Source: JAYODW01 sp038116745
Lineage (GTDB): Bacteria > Pseudomonadota > Gammaproteobacteria > Ga0077536
NCBI GenBank assembly: GCA_038116745.1
Contig: JAYODW010000033.1
Location: 1 to 61,022, forward strand
Direction of reading: 5' to 3'
DNA length: 61,022 nucleotides
In this document: piece after piece, positions 25,326 through 34,366 of the stretch
Layout: each line of letters starts with the position of its first letter
Numbering within the stretch: the first letter of the stretch is position 1
Notes under the pieces: generated by a model
What the model was told of the DNA's origin: nothing
Databases searched by the model: none
What the model saw: the letters and a program-made list of their open reading frames with translations, nothing else
Position numbers and translations under genes: made by a program

Positions 25326-26024
25326 TCAGCGGCTCTTCAGGTCAATCAGCGAAAGGAATTCGCGCCGCAGCGACGCGTCGGTCAGAAAAACACCGCGCAT
25401 GACGCTGTTCACCATCTTGGTGTCTGCATCCCTCACACCGCGCCACTGCATGCAGAAATGATCTGCCTCGAACACGACGGCCAGCCCGTCAGGACTGACC
25501 TTGCTCATCAACAGATCGGCCAGCTGAATAATGGCCTCCTCCTGGATCTGCGGACGACTCATGATCCAGTCGGTCAGCCGGTTGTACTTCGACAGTCCGA
25601 TAAGGTTGGAATGCTCATTGGGCAGTACGCCGATCCAGACGCGTCCCATGATCGGACACAGATGATGGCTGCAGGCGCTGCGCACGGTGATCGGCCCCAC
25701 GATCATGAGTTCGTTGAGGCGCTCGGCGTTAGGGAACTCGGTCACCGCCGGGAGCTTTTCGTAGCGGCCTCGAAAAATCTCCATCAGATACATTTTGGCC
25801 ACACGGCGCGCCGTTTCCTGCGTGTTGTGGTCGCTCTCAACATCAATCACCAGGCTTTCCAGCACCCCGCGCATCTGCGCCTCGACCTCCTCGAGCATCG
25901 CATCGAGCTCGCCAGGTTCGAGGAAATCGGCAATGTTGTCGTTGGCGTGGAAACGCTGTCCTGCTGCAGCGAGGCGCGAGCGGATGCGCGCCGAGACAGA
26001 TTCGTTAGGAGGAATATCAGTCAT
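25326..26024 (-). CDS. folE: GTP cyclohydrolase I FolE
   Basis: 232 residues. FolE converts GTP to 7,8-dihydroneopterin triphosphate, the first step of folate and pterin (and queuosine precursor) synthesis. Zinc and catalytic residues are in CSHHLCPIMG and HFCMQWRGV, with NEHSNLIGLSKYNRLTDW between them and TETA-like TQETARRVAKMY earlier. It is the zinc-dependent type. The length is normal. It stands alone, with a long upstream region shared with the epoxide hydrolase. Confidence 0.95.
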   Translation of the reverse strand: MTDIPPNESVSARIRSRLAAAGQRFHANDNIADFLEPGELDAMLEEVEAQMRGVLESLVIDVESDHNTQETARRVAKMYLMEIFRGRYEKLPAVTEFPNAERLNELMIVGPITVRSACSHHLCPIMGRVWIGVLPNEHSNLIGLSKYNRLTDWIMSRPQIQEEAIIQLADLLMSKVSPDGLAVVFEADHFCMQWRGVRDADTKMVNSVMRGVFLTDASLRREFLSLIDLKSR

Positions 26025-26134
26025 GAATCGGGATAAGCCTGGAATAACAGTTTGCTGACGGTCGCCCTGCGTAGCGCAACCGGGCGACGCGCCAGTGTAT
26101 TGCGCAGGTTTCGAATTTCAACACCGCGCCGAGC

Positions 26135-26149
26135 GCGGAAATTTCCCGC
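26135..26149. promoter_or_regulatory. AT-centred palindrome upstream of folE
   Basis: GCGGAAATTTCCCGC is a near-perfect palindrome (one base offset in the G/C run). It resembles the motifs at 30699-30717 and 34346-34366. It lies 111 bases upstream of folE on the minus strand. It is a possible operator. Confidence 0.35.
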
Positions 26150-26430
26150 AGGCAGGATGTCCACTGGTTCTGGCCGACGGCATGGGAGATCTTTCTGCGA
26201 TCGCTGAAATGCCCGGCCACGGCATCAGGCCTTTGAAAGTTCGAGCAAAGGTGTGATGCCCACTCTTCTGCAATGTGCCCGCCGCGGGCGCACTACCGGA
26301 CGCTGTTTCGCGCGCGGTCGGCGCCGGTCATTACCGCCCGTACGGCCTCCATGACTGCTCTGCGCAGCCGCACCGAACACCTTTACCTGAGTGTTGAACA
26401 AGCTTGCGGCGGGCGGCCAGTGCGGTTTCC

Positions 26431-26447
26431 ATATGCCGTGCGCATAT
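26431..26447. promoter_or_regulatory. Inverted repeat upstream of epoxide hydrolase
   Basis: ATATGC and GCATAT arms separated by five bases, 57 bases before the ATG at 26504. The site could be an operator; no regulator gene is adjacent. Confidence 0.35.
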
Positions 26448-26503
26448 CAGACGCGGCCGCGCGCCGTCACATCGAAGAGAAATCCATCAGGGGAGAACAT
26501 GTC

Positions 26504-27646
26504 ATGAGTGAAATCCGACCTTTCCGCTTCGAGGTACCCCAGGCTGACCTCGATGACCTTGCGCGCCGGCTTGACGCGACGCGCTGGCCCGACGCCGAGA
26601 CGCCTGACGACTGGAGCCAGGGTGTGCCTCTGGCTTACACGCGCGAACTCTGCGAGCACCTGCGCACGCGCTACGACTGGCGTCGCTGCGAGGCAGAGCT
26701 GAATGCGTTGCCGCAGTTCATCACGGAAATCGACGGTCTCGACATCCAGTTCATGCACGTGCGTTCGCCACACGAGGATGCGCTGCCGATGGTCATGACC
26801 CATGGCTGGCCGGGTTCAGTGATCGAGTTCATGAAGGTCATCGGCCCGCTGACCGATCCGACGGCGCACGGCGGGCGCGCCGAGGATGCGTTCCACGTGG
26901 TCTGCCCGACCCTGCCCGGCTTCGGCTGGTCAGGCAAACCGACCAGCCCCGGCTGGGGCGTGGAGCATATCGGCAGGGCCTGGGGTCAGCTCATGCAGCG
27001 CCTGGGCTACGAGCGCTGGGTCGCACAGGGCGGCGACTGGGGCGCCCTTATCACCGACTGCATTGCGCGCAGTGAGCCGCCTCACTGCATCGCTATCCAT
27101 ACCAACATGCCCATCCTCACGCCGAGCGCGCCCCTGCTGGAAAACCTCACAGACTTTGAGCAGGCCGCGCTGGCGCGCATGCAGCTCTACTGGGACTGGG
27201 AGTGCGGCTACTCCAAAGAGCAGAGCACGCGCCCCCAGACGCTCGGCTACGGCCTGGTCGACTCACCGGTCGCCCAGGTTGCCTGGGTCGGCGAGAAATA
27301 CTGGTGCTGGACAGACTGCGACGGGCACCCGGACAACATCTTCACCCGCGACGAGATGCTCGACAACATCATGATGTACTGGCTGCCGGCGGCTGGCGCT
27401 TCGTCAGCAAGGATCTATTGGGAATCCTTCCGTCAGCTGGGAACGCCGCAGCCCGACATCACCATCCCTGTGGGGGTAAGCATCTTTCCGGCCGAGATTT
27501 TCCGCTCGTCCAGACGCTGGTGCGAAGAACGGTTCAAAAACCTCATCCACTACAACCAGCTGCCCGCAGGCGGCCACTTTGCCGCGTTTGAGCAGCCGGA
27601 GATGTTCATTGACGAGGTGCGCACCTGTTTCCGACAGGTGCGCTGA
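26504..27646 (+). CDS. Epoxide hydrolase (EHN domain + alpha/beta hydrolase)
   Basis: 380 residues. The N-terminal epoxide-hydrolase domain (FEVPQADLDDLARRLDATRWPD) is followed by an alpha/beta hydrolase core with HGWPGSVIEF (oxyanion hole) and the nucleophile Asp178 in GGDWG. The catalytic His lies in GGHFAAFEQPE near the end. It opens epoxides to diols; the natural substrate is unknown. ATG at 26504 has AGGGGAG upstream, and the sequence before it is not conserved-looking. There is no signal peptide. Confidence 0.92.
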   Translation: MSEIRPFRFEVPQADLDDLARRLDATRWPDAETPDDWSQGVPLAYTRELCEHLRTRYDWRRCEAELNALPQFITEIDGLDIQFMHVRSPHEDALPMVMTHGWPGSVIEFMKVIGPLTDPTAHGGRAEDAFHVVCPTLPGFGWSGKPTSPGWGVEHIGRAWGQLMQRLGYERWVAQGGDWGALITDCIARSEPPHCIAIHTNMPILTPSAPLLENLTDFEQAALARMQLYWDWECGYSKEQSTRPQTLGYGLVDSPVAQVAWVGEKYWCWTDCDGHPDNIFTRDEMLDNIMMYWLPAAGASSARIYWESFRQLGTPQPDITIPVGVSIFPAEIFRSSRRWCEERFKNLIHYNQLPAGGHFAAFEQPEMFIDEVRTCFRQVR

Positions 27647-27681
27647 AAAACAGGTAACTCCCGCACCCGGGATCCATCCTC

Positions 27682-27713
27682 AGGTTTCTCCGCCGCTCTC
27701 GGCGGAGAAACCT
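27682..27713. terminator. Strong bidirectional terminator hairpin
   Basis: A perfect 14-bp stem (AGGTTTCTCCGCCG with CGGCGGAGAAACCT) and a four-base CTCT loop. It lies between the convergent epoxide hydrolase and deacetylase genes. The foot of the stem is A/T-rich but there is no long T-run. Its position and strength support a shared terminator. Confidence 0.75.
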
Positions 27714-27751
27714 CATCAAACCAGCAGGAGGCCGGACGCTGTCGGACGAGC

Positions 27752-28786
27752 TCAGATGACCTCGGGCCGTGCGCTGCCCGAGAACGGGAAGCGGCGGCGG
27801 AAATCAGCTGCAATTTCCTCGAACGTCATCCAGCGTACGCCGGCATGTCCATTGATGTGCTCGATCAGGCGCTCGAGCATCAGCAGCACCTGCGGCCGTC
27901 CCGATACATCCGGATGGATCGTGAAGGCATAGACCGCGTAGTCCATCTCGCGGTAGACCCAGTCAAACTGATCCCGCCACATCTGCTCGATGTCGCGCGG
28001 ATTAACGAACCCGTGGCTGTTGGGGACCTTCTTCATAAACATCATCGGGGGCAGATCATCCATGTACCAGTTGGCGCCGATCTCCACGAGGTCGATCTCG
28101 GTGCCGCGTTTCATGGGTTTCATCCACTCTTCTGCTGTCTTCGAAAAATCGATTCCGCTCCACTCGTCACCGACCCGGGCATAGAACGGCTGGAAATCGC
28201 GATAGCCCTGACTGTGGTCATAGGTGAAGCCGTACTTCTTCAGCAGCGCCGCGGTAACGGCTGACATCTCCCACCAGGGCGCCACATAGCCACGCGGCGC
28301 TTTGCCGCTGAACTTCTCTATCAGCTCAACCGATCGCGCGAGAACCGCTTCCTCCTGCACTGGCGTCATGGCGATCGGGTTCTCGTGCAGATACCCGTGC
28401 GCGCCTATCTCGTGCCCCTCGTCCACGATGCGCCGGGTTTGATCAGGAAAAGTCTCGATTGAATGACCAGGTATAAAGAAGCTGGTCCGCAGATCGTATT
28501 TACGAAACATCTTGAGCAGACGGATGGTGCCCACCTCTCCGGCGAATACGCCGCGTTGGATATCCGAAGGCGAATCACCACCGCCGTAAGACCCGATCTG
28601 ACCTGCAACGGAATCAATATCGGTCCCGAAAGCGCAAACAATCTCTTTTTTCCCCGCTGAACCTCCCCGGACGCTAGCTGACGCCGTGCCGGTGGTGGCG
28701 GCAGAAAGCGTGGCCGGTGCCGCGAGAGCGCCCGCGGTAAGCGCCGCGAGAGAGCGGCCGAAGTCTCGACGATTAAATACGCCCAT
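27752..28786 (-). CDS. Polysaccharide deacetylase (NodB-like) with TAT signal
   Basis: 344 residues. The N-terminus NRRDFGRSLAALTAGALAAPATLSA is a twin-arginine signal, so the enzyme is exported folded. The NodB-type core is present: FGTDIDS with the catalytic Asp region, FFIPGHSIETFPDQTRRI and EIGAHGYLHENP with the metal His residues, followed by APWWEMSAVTAALLKKYGFTYDHS. Such enzymes remove N-acyl groups from polysaccharides; some members of this subgroup act on small cyclic amides (PuuE-like). Start ATG has AAAGGA 7-8 bases upstream. It stands alone. Confidence 0.88.
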   Translation of the reverse strand: MGVFNRRDFGRSLAALTAGALAAPATLSAATTGTASASVRGGSAGKKEIVCAFGTDIDSVAGQIGSYGGGDSPSDIQRGVFAGEVGTIRLLKMFRKYDLRTSFFIPGHSIETFPDQTRRIVDEGHEIGAHGYLHENPIAMTPVQEEAVLARSVELIEKFSGKAPRGYVAPWWEMSAVTAALLKKYGFTYDHSQGYRDFQPFYARVGDEWSGIDFSKTAEEWMKPMKRGTEIDLVEIGANWYMDDLPPMMFMKKVPNSHGFVNPRDIEQMWRDQFDWVYREMDYAVYAFTIHPDVSGRPQVLLMLERLIEHINGHAGVRWMTFEEIAADFRRRFPFSGSARPEVI

Positions 28787-29124
28787 AGCAGTCTTTCCTT
28801 TAAACAGAGCAATCTGGATAAACCGCCGACGCGCGACTCAATCATCCCCTGGCGCGCCAGCGGCTGCCTGCGCAGTCACCATGGCCCGACCCAGCGCGGA
28901 CAGATCGTACTCCTGGCAAAAACCGCCCGAAAGACGGGTACTGCCTGAACAGGGCGGACAAAGCCTCTCCCGACTTGCGAGCGCCGTTTTTGAAATCGAC
29001 AGCTGCACGCCCCGCCGATGCGGGCCATGCTGGAAGAGCCCGGAGTGGATGGCCCTCCGCGGAGCAGGGTCCCCAGGGATGGGAACCACCGGATTGTCTG
29101 CGGCAGGCCGTCCTACCGCTCTGC
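28787..29124. other. Intergenic region, 338 bp, no supported gene
   Basis: This lies between two minus-strand genes. Open frames cross it on both strands, but none has a good start, ribosome-binding site or recognisable sequence. One minus-strand frame has a CPPC motif in Gly/Arg/Pro-rich composition and overlaps the SnoaL gene in another frame, so it is most likely not coding. The promoter of the deacetylase gene should lie here. Confidence 0.5.
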
Positions 29125-29496
29125 TCAGGCTTCCAGGTGGTATGCCTTGGAAGTCACCAGCCAGGTGCCGGCAATCTTGTGGTAGGACAGGTAGTCGACG
29201 AAAAACATGTCGTTGATGCGCACCCGGACCTTGGCCAGCGCCTGGGTCGCCGAGGTGAAATCGAGCAGCAGAACCTGCGTTTCTCGTGGCGCGCCCTGAG
29301 CCTTCGGCGAGGTGCGCCCCGCCAGCACCTCTTTGTAATGGGCCGCACCCCAGCAATTCATCTCGCCGTCGCGGAAGCCGTGCAGTTGCGCGGTGCTCGC
29401 AAACACGCGGTCGAATTTCTGCACGTCGCAGTCGTACATGAGGTCGAAGTAGCGCTCCAGCGCATCGCTCATTTCCTGGATCAGGGTCGGGGTCAT
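29125..29496 (-). CDS. SnoaL/NTF2-like protein (lumazine-binding-like fold)
   Basis: 123 residues with the cone-shaped NTF2-like pattern: an N-terminal helix IQEMSDALERYFDLMYDCDVQKFDRVFA, then strands including LDFTSATQALAKVRVRIN, FFVDYLSYHKIAG and TWLVTSKAYHLEA. These small proteins act as isomerases, hydrolases or ligand binders, and the function of this one cannot be stated. The start ATG has AAGGAGA 6 bases upstream. Confidence 0.8.
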   Translation of the reverse strand: MTPTLIQEMSDALERYFDLMYDCDVQKFDRVFASTAQLHGFRDGEMNCWGAAHYKEVLAGRTSPKAQGAPRETQVLLLDFTSATQALAKVRVRINDMFFVDYLSYHKIAGTWLVTSKAYHLEA

Positions 29497-29893
29497 GCGG
29501 TTCTCCTTGGTGAGTTTTTGTATCGGTAGTGCACCATACGAACGCCAGTCATCACGTTCAAGCTACAGGTCAGAGTCAAGCCAGACAGCGGCTCAAGCGC
29601 GGAGCCGGAGCGGTTCAATTCCACGCACTGGTGAAAAATCCTCGCATTGAGCGCTGCCGGACGATGGTGCTGGCAGTGTTGGCCTACTCCGCTTGCGACT
29701 GAGTTTCCAGCAACGCGGTGGGCCGAGACGCAGCTCCCCATCGCCCGCGGACCTGCCGCTGACCCCTCGCCCGCAATCGGCTTACATCGGGGAATGTGCT
29801 CACTCCGCAGAGCGTTATCATGTCGCGCCCCGAAGCCGCCCCTGTCCCGCGCAGATTGGCCTGTTCACCCGCTCTCATCGGAAGCAAAAAGCT
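29497..29893. other. Divergent intergenic region, 397 bp
   Basis: Between the SnoaL-like gene and the SDR. I see no gene with a credible start or family signature; the SDR frame extends upstream to 29693, but that part is not SDR-like. Promoters for both neighbours must lie here. No strong inverted repeat was found. Confidence 0.5.
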
Positions 29894-30664
29894 ATGGATC
29901 TGTTCAGCGTTAAAAACAAATCAATCGCTATTACCGGCGCCTCTTCTGGCTTCGGCCATCATTTTGCCGGCCTACTCGCCGCACACGGCGGGAAGGTCGC
30001 ACTGGGCGCCCGGCGTACAGACAAAATTCAGGCACGGGTAGACGAGATTAACGGCAGCGGCGGCACCGCTGTCGGGCTGCCGCTTGATGTCAATGCTGCC
30101 GCGTCGGTGGACGAATTCCTGACTGCCGCTGAACAGACCCACGGTCCGATCGATGTGCTGATCAATAACGCAGGCGTCGAGGCCGGTGCCAAGACCTTCA
30201 TCACTATCGATGAGGACGACTGGGACCGTGTGTTTGATACCAACCTGAAAGCACCATGGTTCATGGGTAAGCGCTACGTCGAACGGGTGATCGCACGCGG
30301 TAGCGGGGGCGGCAACATCATCAACGTTGCCTCGATCTCCGCCTACCGCACCATCAAGGGCCAGTTTCCTTACGCGGTATCCAAAGCCGGCCTCGTGCGC
30401 GCAACGGAAATCATGGCGCTCGAAGCAGCCAGGTACGAGGTTCGGGTCAATGCGCTCGCGCCTGGCTACATCCTGACCGATGTCAGCCGCAAGCTGCTTG
30501 AGAGCGAACGCTCGGAAGCGTTCAGGAAAGGGATCCCCATGCGCCGCTACGGCGAATTCAGCGATCTCGACGGCCCGCTGATGCTGCTCGCCTCCGACGC
30601 CTCACGCTGGATGACCGGCTCGGTCGTGGTGGTTGACGGCGGGCACATCTGCGGCGAAATGTAG
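29894..30664 (+). CDS. Short-chain dehydrogenase/reductase
   Basis: 256 residues, a classical SDR. The cofactor loop is TGASSGFGHHF, followed by NNAGVEAG, the Ser in NVASISAYR, YAVSKAG (YxxxK) and the C-terminal MTGSVVVVDGGHICGEM. The residue after the second beta strand (GARR) suggests NADP preference. ATG at 29894 matches the family N-terminus (MDLFSVKNKSIAITG). Substrate is unknown. It stands alone. Confidence 0.92.
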   Translation: MDLFSVKNKSIAITGASSGFGHHFAGLLAAHGGKVALGARRTDKIQARVDEINGSGGTAVGLPLDVNAAASVDEFLTAAEQTHGPIDVLINNAGVEAGAKTFITIDEDDWDRVFDTNLKAPWFMGKRYVERVIARGSGGGNIINVASISAYRTIKGQFPYAVSKAGLVRATEIMALEAARYEVRVNALAPGYILTDVSRKLLESERSEAFRKGIPMRRYGEFSDLDGPLMLLASDASRWMTGSVVVVDGGHICGEM

Positions 30665-30698
30665 GTGGCATTCCGGGCTGGACAAAGGCTGAAGCCGG

Positions 30699-30717
30699 CC
30701 CGGGAATTTTTCCCGCC
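30699..30717. promoter_or_regulatory. AT-centred palindrome upstream of the hlyB-like gene
   Basis: CCCGGGAATTTTTCCCGCC: stem CGGGAA/TTCCCG around TTT. It lies 35 bases after the SDR stop and about 100 bases before the exporter start. It could be a weak terminator of the SDR gene (no following T-run) or an operator. It closely resembles the motif at 34346-34366. Confidence 0.45.
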
Positions 30718-30814
30718 CTGAGAGCGCTGGTACAGTCAGGTCCCCAGCGGGCTTTCCTGGCAACAACAGCCTGCCACACCATGCGCACTCTGCTGACGGA
30801 AAAAGGATTTTCCG

Positions 30815-32971
30815 ATGGCCACATCGCCAATCTCCGCGGACTTGAGCCGCGATCCGGGGCTGACCTGTCTGCTCATCCTGGCGCGCTGGTTTGAACGCGC
30901 GGTCGATGGCGCCCGCCTGCAGCACGAGTTCGCCGAAGGCGGCGCGCCGCTGGACGATGCACGGCTGGTGCGCGCAGCACGCTGGATCGGGCTGAAAGCG
31001 CGTCGCCGCTCCACTGACCTCGATCATCTTGCCCAGATCCCCCTGCCCGCGATCGTCGGCTGGGAAAACGATAGCTATGCCATCCTCCTTGGCGTGCGCG
31101 GCGACGATCTGCTGCTGCAGCATCCGCTGCATGGCGCCCCGCAGAGGCTCAGCCGTGAAGCCTTCGAGGCACAGTGGAACAGCACTGTCATCCAGATCGG
31201 CAGACGCGGAACCGCTGCAACCGGCACCCAGGAGCGCCACGGCTTCGCCTGGCTGCTGCCTTTCGTCCTCCGCTATCGCCGTCAGCTGCTGGAGGTGCTG
31301 TCAGCGTCCTTCGTCATTCAGCTGCTGGGCCTGGTATCGCCGCTGTTCTTTCAAGTCGTGATCGACAAGGTCCTGGCTCACAGCGGGCTGACTACCCTCG
31401 ACGTACTCGCGCTCGGACTGCTGCTGGTGTCGGTCTTCGAGGTCATTCTCGGCGGCCTGCGCAGCTATGTTCTCGCGCACACCACGAACCGCATCGACGT
31501 CGCGCTGGGTGCCGTGCTGTTCCGCCATCTGGTGCACCTCCCCCTGGCTTACTTCGGTGCACGTCGCGTGGGCGACATCGTCGCGCGGCTGCGCGAGCTG
31601 GAAACGGTACGCAGCTTTGTCACCGGAGCAGCCCTTACGGTCACGCTGGATCTCCTTTTCACCGGCGTTTTTCTCGCCGTGATGGCGAGCTACAGCCCCA
31701 CCCTGACCCTGCTGGTCAGCGCCACCCTGCCGGCCTACGGCGTGCTGACCTGGATCTCGACGCCGACCCTGCGTCAGCGCCTCGCCGAGCGTTTCAACCG
31801 CGGGGCGGAAAACCAGGCCTATCTGATTGAAACCGTCACGACGATCGAGACCCTCAAAGGCCTGGCCCTCGAACCGACAGCGCAGCGTCGCTGGGAAGAG
31901 CGCCTGGCTGCCTACCTTCAGGCCAGCTTCCGCGCAGTCACGCTGTCCAACATCACCGGTCAGCTGGCCGCGTTCATCAACCGCCTCATGGTGCTCGGCA
32001 TCCTGTGGCTCGGCGCGCGGGAGGTTATGGCCGGCACGATGAGTGTCGGACAGCTGGTGGCGTTCAATCTCCTTGCCGCCCGGCTGGCAGCCCCGCTGCT
32101 GCGTCTGGTCCAGCTCTGGCAGGAGTTCCAGCAGGCCGCCCTGTCCATGCGGCGTCTCGGAGACATTCTCAAGGTTGCGACTGAACCAGACCACCGTCAC
32201 CGCCAGGGTGCACATCCTGTGCTGCGCGGCGCGCTCAGCTTCAGCGAGATCAGCTTCCGCTATCCCGAACACCCCGAGGACATCCTGCGCGCCCTGTCGC
32301 TGCACGTCCCTGCCGGACAGGTGGTGGGGATTATCGGCCCGTCCGGATGCGGCAAGAGCACCCTCGCGCGGCTGCTGCAGCGGCTTTACACGCCGGGCAG
32401 CGGGAAACTCGCCATCGACGGCGTTGACCTCAGGCTTATCGACCCGAGCACCCTGCGGCGCCAGATCGCCGTTGTCGGTCAGGACAGTGCGCTGTTTCAC
32501 CAGTCCGTGCGCGCCAATATTGCCCTGTCAGATCCGGGCGCCCCGCTCGCTGCCGTCATCCGCGCGGCCCGGCTTGCCGCAGCGCACGATTTCATCCAGA
32601 CCTTGCCCGAGGGTTACGACACCGTCATCGGAGAGCGCGGCACTGCCCTCAGCAGCGGGCAAAGACAGCGCATTGCGCTCGCCCGGGCGCTGTTCAGTGA
32701 CCCCAGGATCCTCGTGCTCGATGAGGCTACCAGCGCCCTCGACCACGAGGCGGAAACGGCTGTGCAGAGAAACATGCAGCTGATCTGCCGCGATCGTACG
32801 GTGCTCATCATCGCCCATCGCCTGAGCGCTCTTGGACCGGCAACACGCATCGTGGTCCTGAACGGCGGTCGAGTCACCGAAGATGGTCCGCCCGCGCGCC
32901 TGCGCGTGTCCGGAGGCTACTACGCGGCGCTGTTCCGCGAACAGTCCCCGGCGACCGGGTCGGCCGCATGA
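30815..32971 (+). CDS. Type I secretion ABC exporter (HlyB-like)
   Basis: 718 residues. An N-terminal C39-like domain (1-~130) is degenerate: the peptidase Cys position reads DPGLTC and the His position is Tyr (NDSYAILL), so like HlyB it should bind substrate rather than cleave. Six transmembrane helices follow (~150-450), then the ATPase with Walker A GPSGCGKST (~508), LSSGQ (~612) and LVLDEATSALD. It drives one-step export from cytoplasm to outside with HlyD and TolC. The stop overlaps the HlyD start (ATGA). The 2660-residue RTX protein downstream is the expected cargo. Confidence 0.93.
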   Translation: MATSPISADLSRDPGLTCLLILARWFERAVDGARLQHEFAEGGAPLDDARLVRAARWIGLKARRRSTDLDHLAQIPLPAIVGWENDSYAILLGVRGDDLLLQHPLHGAPQRLSREAFEAQWNSTVIQIGRRGTAATGTQERHGFAWLLPFVLRYRRQLLEVLSASFVIQLLGLVSPLFFQVVIDKVLAHSGLTTLDVLALGLLLVSVFEVILGGLRSYVLAHTTNRIDVALGAVLFRHLVHLPLAYFGARRVGDIVARLRELETVRSFVTGAALTVTLDLLFTGVFLAVMASYSPTLTLLVSATLPAYGVLTWISTPTLRQRLAERFNRGAENQAYLIETVTTIETLKGLALEPTAQRRWEERLAAYLQASFRAVTLSNITGQLAAFINRLMVLGILWLGAREVMAGTMSVGQLVAFNLLAARLAAPLLRLVQLWQEFQQAALSMRRLGDILKVATEPDHRHRQGAHPVLRGALSFSEISFRYPEHPEDILRALSLHVPAGQVVGIIGPSGCGKSTLARLLQRLYTPGSGKLAIDGVDLRLIDPSTLRRQIAVVGQDSALFHQSVRANIALSDPGAPLAAVIRAARLAAAHDFIQTLPEGYDTVIGERGTALSSGQRQRIALARALFSDPRILVLDEATSALDHEAETAVQRNMQLICRDRTVLIIAHRLSALGPATRIVVLNGGRVTEDGPPARLRVSGGYYAALFREQSPATGSAA

Positions 32972-34302
32972 CCGCCTGTGCAAAGCAACCCAGCGGCCGG
33001 TCCACGCCGATGTTCGCTGGCGCTGCAGATGAAGATTTTCTCCCCGCAGCGATGGCGCTGGAGCGAACCCCGATACCACCCCTGGTCGGCAGCCTGGTAC
33101 CAGCGCTGTGCGCCCTGCTTGTTGCGGTTGTTGCCTGGACCTGGTTCAGCCGGGTCGACGTCGTCGTCAGCGCGCGCGGGCGGGTCGTGCCGAGCGGTCA
33201 GGTCAAGCACGTTCAGGCCCAGGAGCCTGGGATCGTCACCGCCATTCACGTCAGCGAAGGCCAGCGGGTTGCGGCCGGCGACCGCCTGCTGGAACTCGAC
33301 CCGCGCGCTGCCGAGGCCGATCGCCTGCGCCTCGCGGCAGAGCGTCGCCATCTCGAGCACGAGCGTGCACGCCTCACCGCGCTGCTGGAGTTACTCGCCG
33401 GCCCAACGCCTCTCGCGGCCAGCACAGATCCGCGCGTTGTCAGCGAGTTCAGCAGTTTTGCAGCAGCGCGGCGTGCGCTGGAAGAAGAAATCGCGCTGGC
33501 GGCTGCCGAAGAACAGACGCTTGCGGCCCGGCTCGCGCAGAGTGAAGCGACACTGCCCCTATTGCAGGAGCGCAGCGCTGCGCTCGCTGCCCTCGCGGCG
33601 CGCCAGCTTGCCCCCAGGCTCAGTTGGCTTGAACTTGAGGAGCAGCGCCTGCACCACAGCCTGGGCCAGGACGTCCTGCGCGCTGAACGCGGGATGAGCC
33701 GGGCGCGAAACGCCAATGCCAGCGAACGCCTCGCGCAGCTGCTGGCCCAGACTCGGGCCGGATGGCTGGCCGAGCTGGAGCAGGTACGCACCCGTCTCGC
33801 CGTGCACGCTGAAGCAGAGCAGCAGAATCTGCTGCAACGTGCCAGGCTGCACGTACAAGCTCCGGTCGCCGGCACGGTGCAGGATCTCGCGCTGAGTACG
33901 TACGGCGCCGTGGTCGGCGCGGGTGAAAGGCTGCTGAACATCGTGCCGGAGGCGGTGCCGCTCACGGTCGAGGCATGGCTCGAAAACCAGGATGTCGGTC
34001 ACGTCAGAGCCGGCCAGACAGTCGTCATAAAGGTCGAAACTTTTCCCTTCACCCGCTATGGCACCCTGGCCGGGACGATAGCGGGCGTGGCCCCGGACGC
34101 GACCGCGCTTGAGCGCGAAGGACTGCTCTACCTAGCCCGGATCCACCTCGATGACGACACCCTGTGGGTCGACGGCAGCCGCCAGCGACTGACGCCCGGC
34201 ATGGCGATCTCTGCAGAGGTGCATCTCGGCACCCGACGCCTGCTCGAATACCTGCTGGCGCCCTTGATGCGCCATGCCGGCGAAGCGTTCCGTGAGCGCT
34301 GA
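32968..34302 (+). CDS. Type I secretion membrane fusion protein (HlyD-like)
   Basis: 444 residues. A short cytoplasmic N-terminus precedes one transmembrane helix (~38-58, LVPALCALLVAVVAWTWFS). The lipoyl half HVQAQEPGIVTAIHVSEGQRV, a long Ala/Glu/Arg-rich coiled coil (~110-290), the second lipoyl half QAPVAGTVQDLALSTYGAVV and a beta-barrel follow, as in HlyD. It connects the ABC exporter to TolC in the periplasm. It overlaps the exporter gene by four bases. No TolC homologue is in the window. Confidence 0.93.
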   Translation: MTACAKQPSGRSTPMFAGAADEDFLPAAMALERTPIPPLVGSLVPALCALLVAVVAWTWFSRVDVVVSARGRVVPSGQVKHVQAQEPGIVTAIHVSEGQRVAAGDRLLELDPRAAEADRLRLAAERRHLEHERARLTALLELLAGPTPLAASTDPRVVSEFSSFAAARRALEEEIALAAAEEQTLAARLAQSEATLPLLQERSAALAALAARQLAPRLSWLELEEQRLHHSLGQDVLRAERGMSRARNANASERLAQLLAQTRAGWLAELEQVRTRLAVHAEAEQQNLLQRARLHVQAPVAGTVQDLALSTYGAVVGAGERLLNIVPEAVPLTVEAWLENQDVGHVRAGQTVVIKVETFPFTRYGTLAGTIAGVAPDATALEREGLLYLARIHLDDDTLWVDGSRQRLTPGMAISAEVHLGTRRLLEYLLAPLMRHAGEAFRER

Positions 34303-34345
34303 CCGGAGGAGCCTCACGCCTCGCCTGGGATGCGGCCTGAGCGCG

Positions 34346-34366
34346 CGCCGGGAAAATTTCCTGGCG
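34346..34366. promoter_or_regulatory. AT-centred palindrome between hlyD-like and unknown gene
   Basis: CGCCGGGAAAATTTCCTGGCG: the two ten-base arms (CGCCGGGAAA / TTTCCTGGCG) match at nine of ten positions. It lies 43 bases after the HlyD stop and about 85 bases before ATG 34450. The central sequence matches the motif upstream of the exporter, suggesting a shared DNA-binding protein. Confidence 0.45.

Larger units (their letters stand above)
26025..26503. other. Divergent intergenic region, 479 bp, with three inverted repeats
   Basis: No convincing gene is seen. It holds an AT-centred palindrome GCGGAAATTTCCCGC (26135-26149), a hairpin CCTTTG/CAAAGG with a 10-base loop (about 26229-26250), and ATATGC-N5-GCATAT (26431-26447), which lies 57 bases before the epoxide hydrolase start. 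In-frame extension of the hydrolase back to 26273 is possible, but its sequence does not look like the family N-terminus. Confidence 0.55.

Noticed and set aside
26229..26250. Hairpin with a GTTCGA-containing loop resembling a tRNA T arm
   Set aside because: The stem and loop lengths do not fit a tRNA and no acceptor or anticodon arms are found around it.
28838..29356. 172-residue minus-strand frame with a CPPC motif
   Set aside because: It overlaps the SnoaL-like gene in another frame, lacks a start signal, and has random-looking Gly/Arg/Pro-rich composition.
31301..32500. 399-residue antisense frame in the exporter gene
   Set aside because: The HlyB-like protein on the plus strand explains the region fully.
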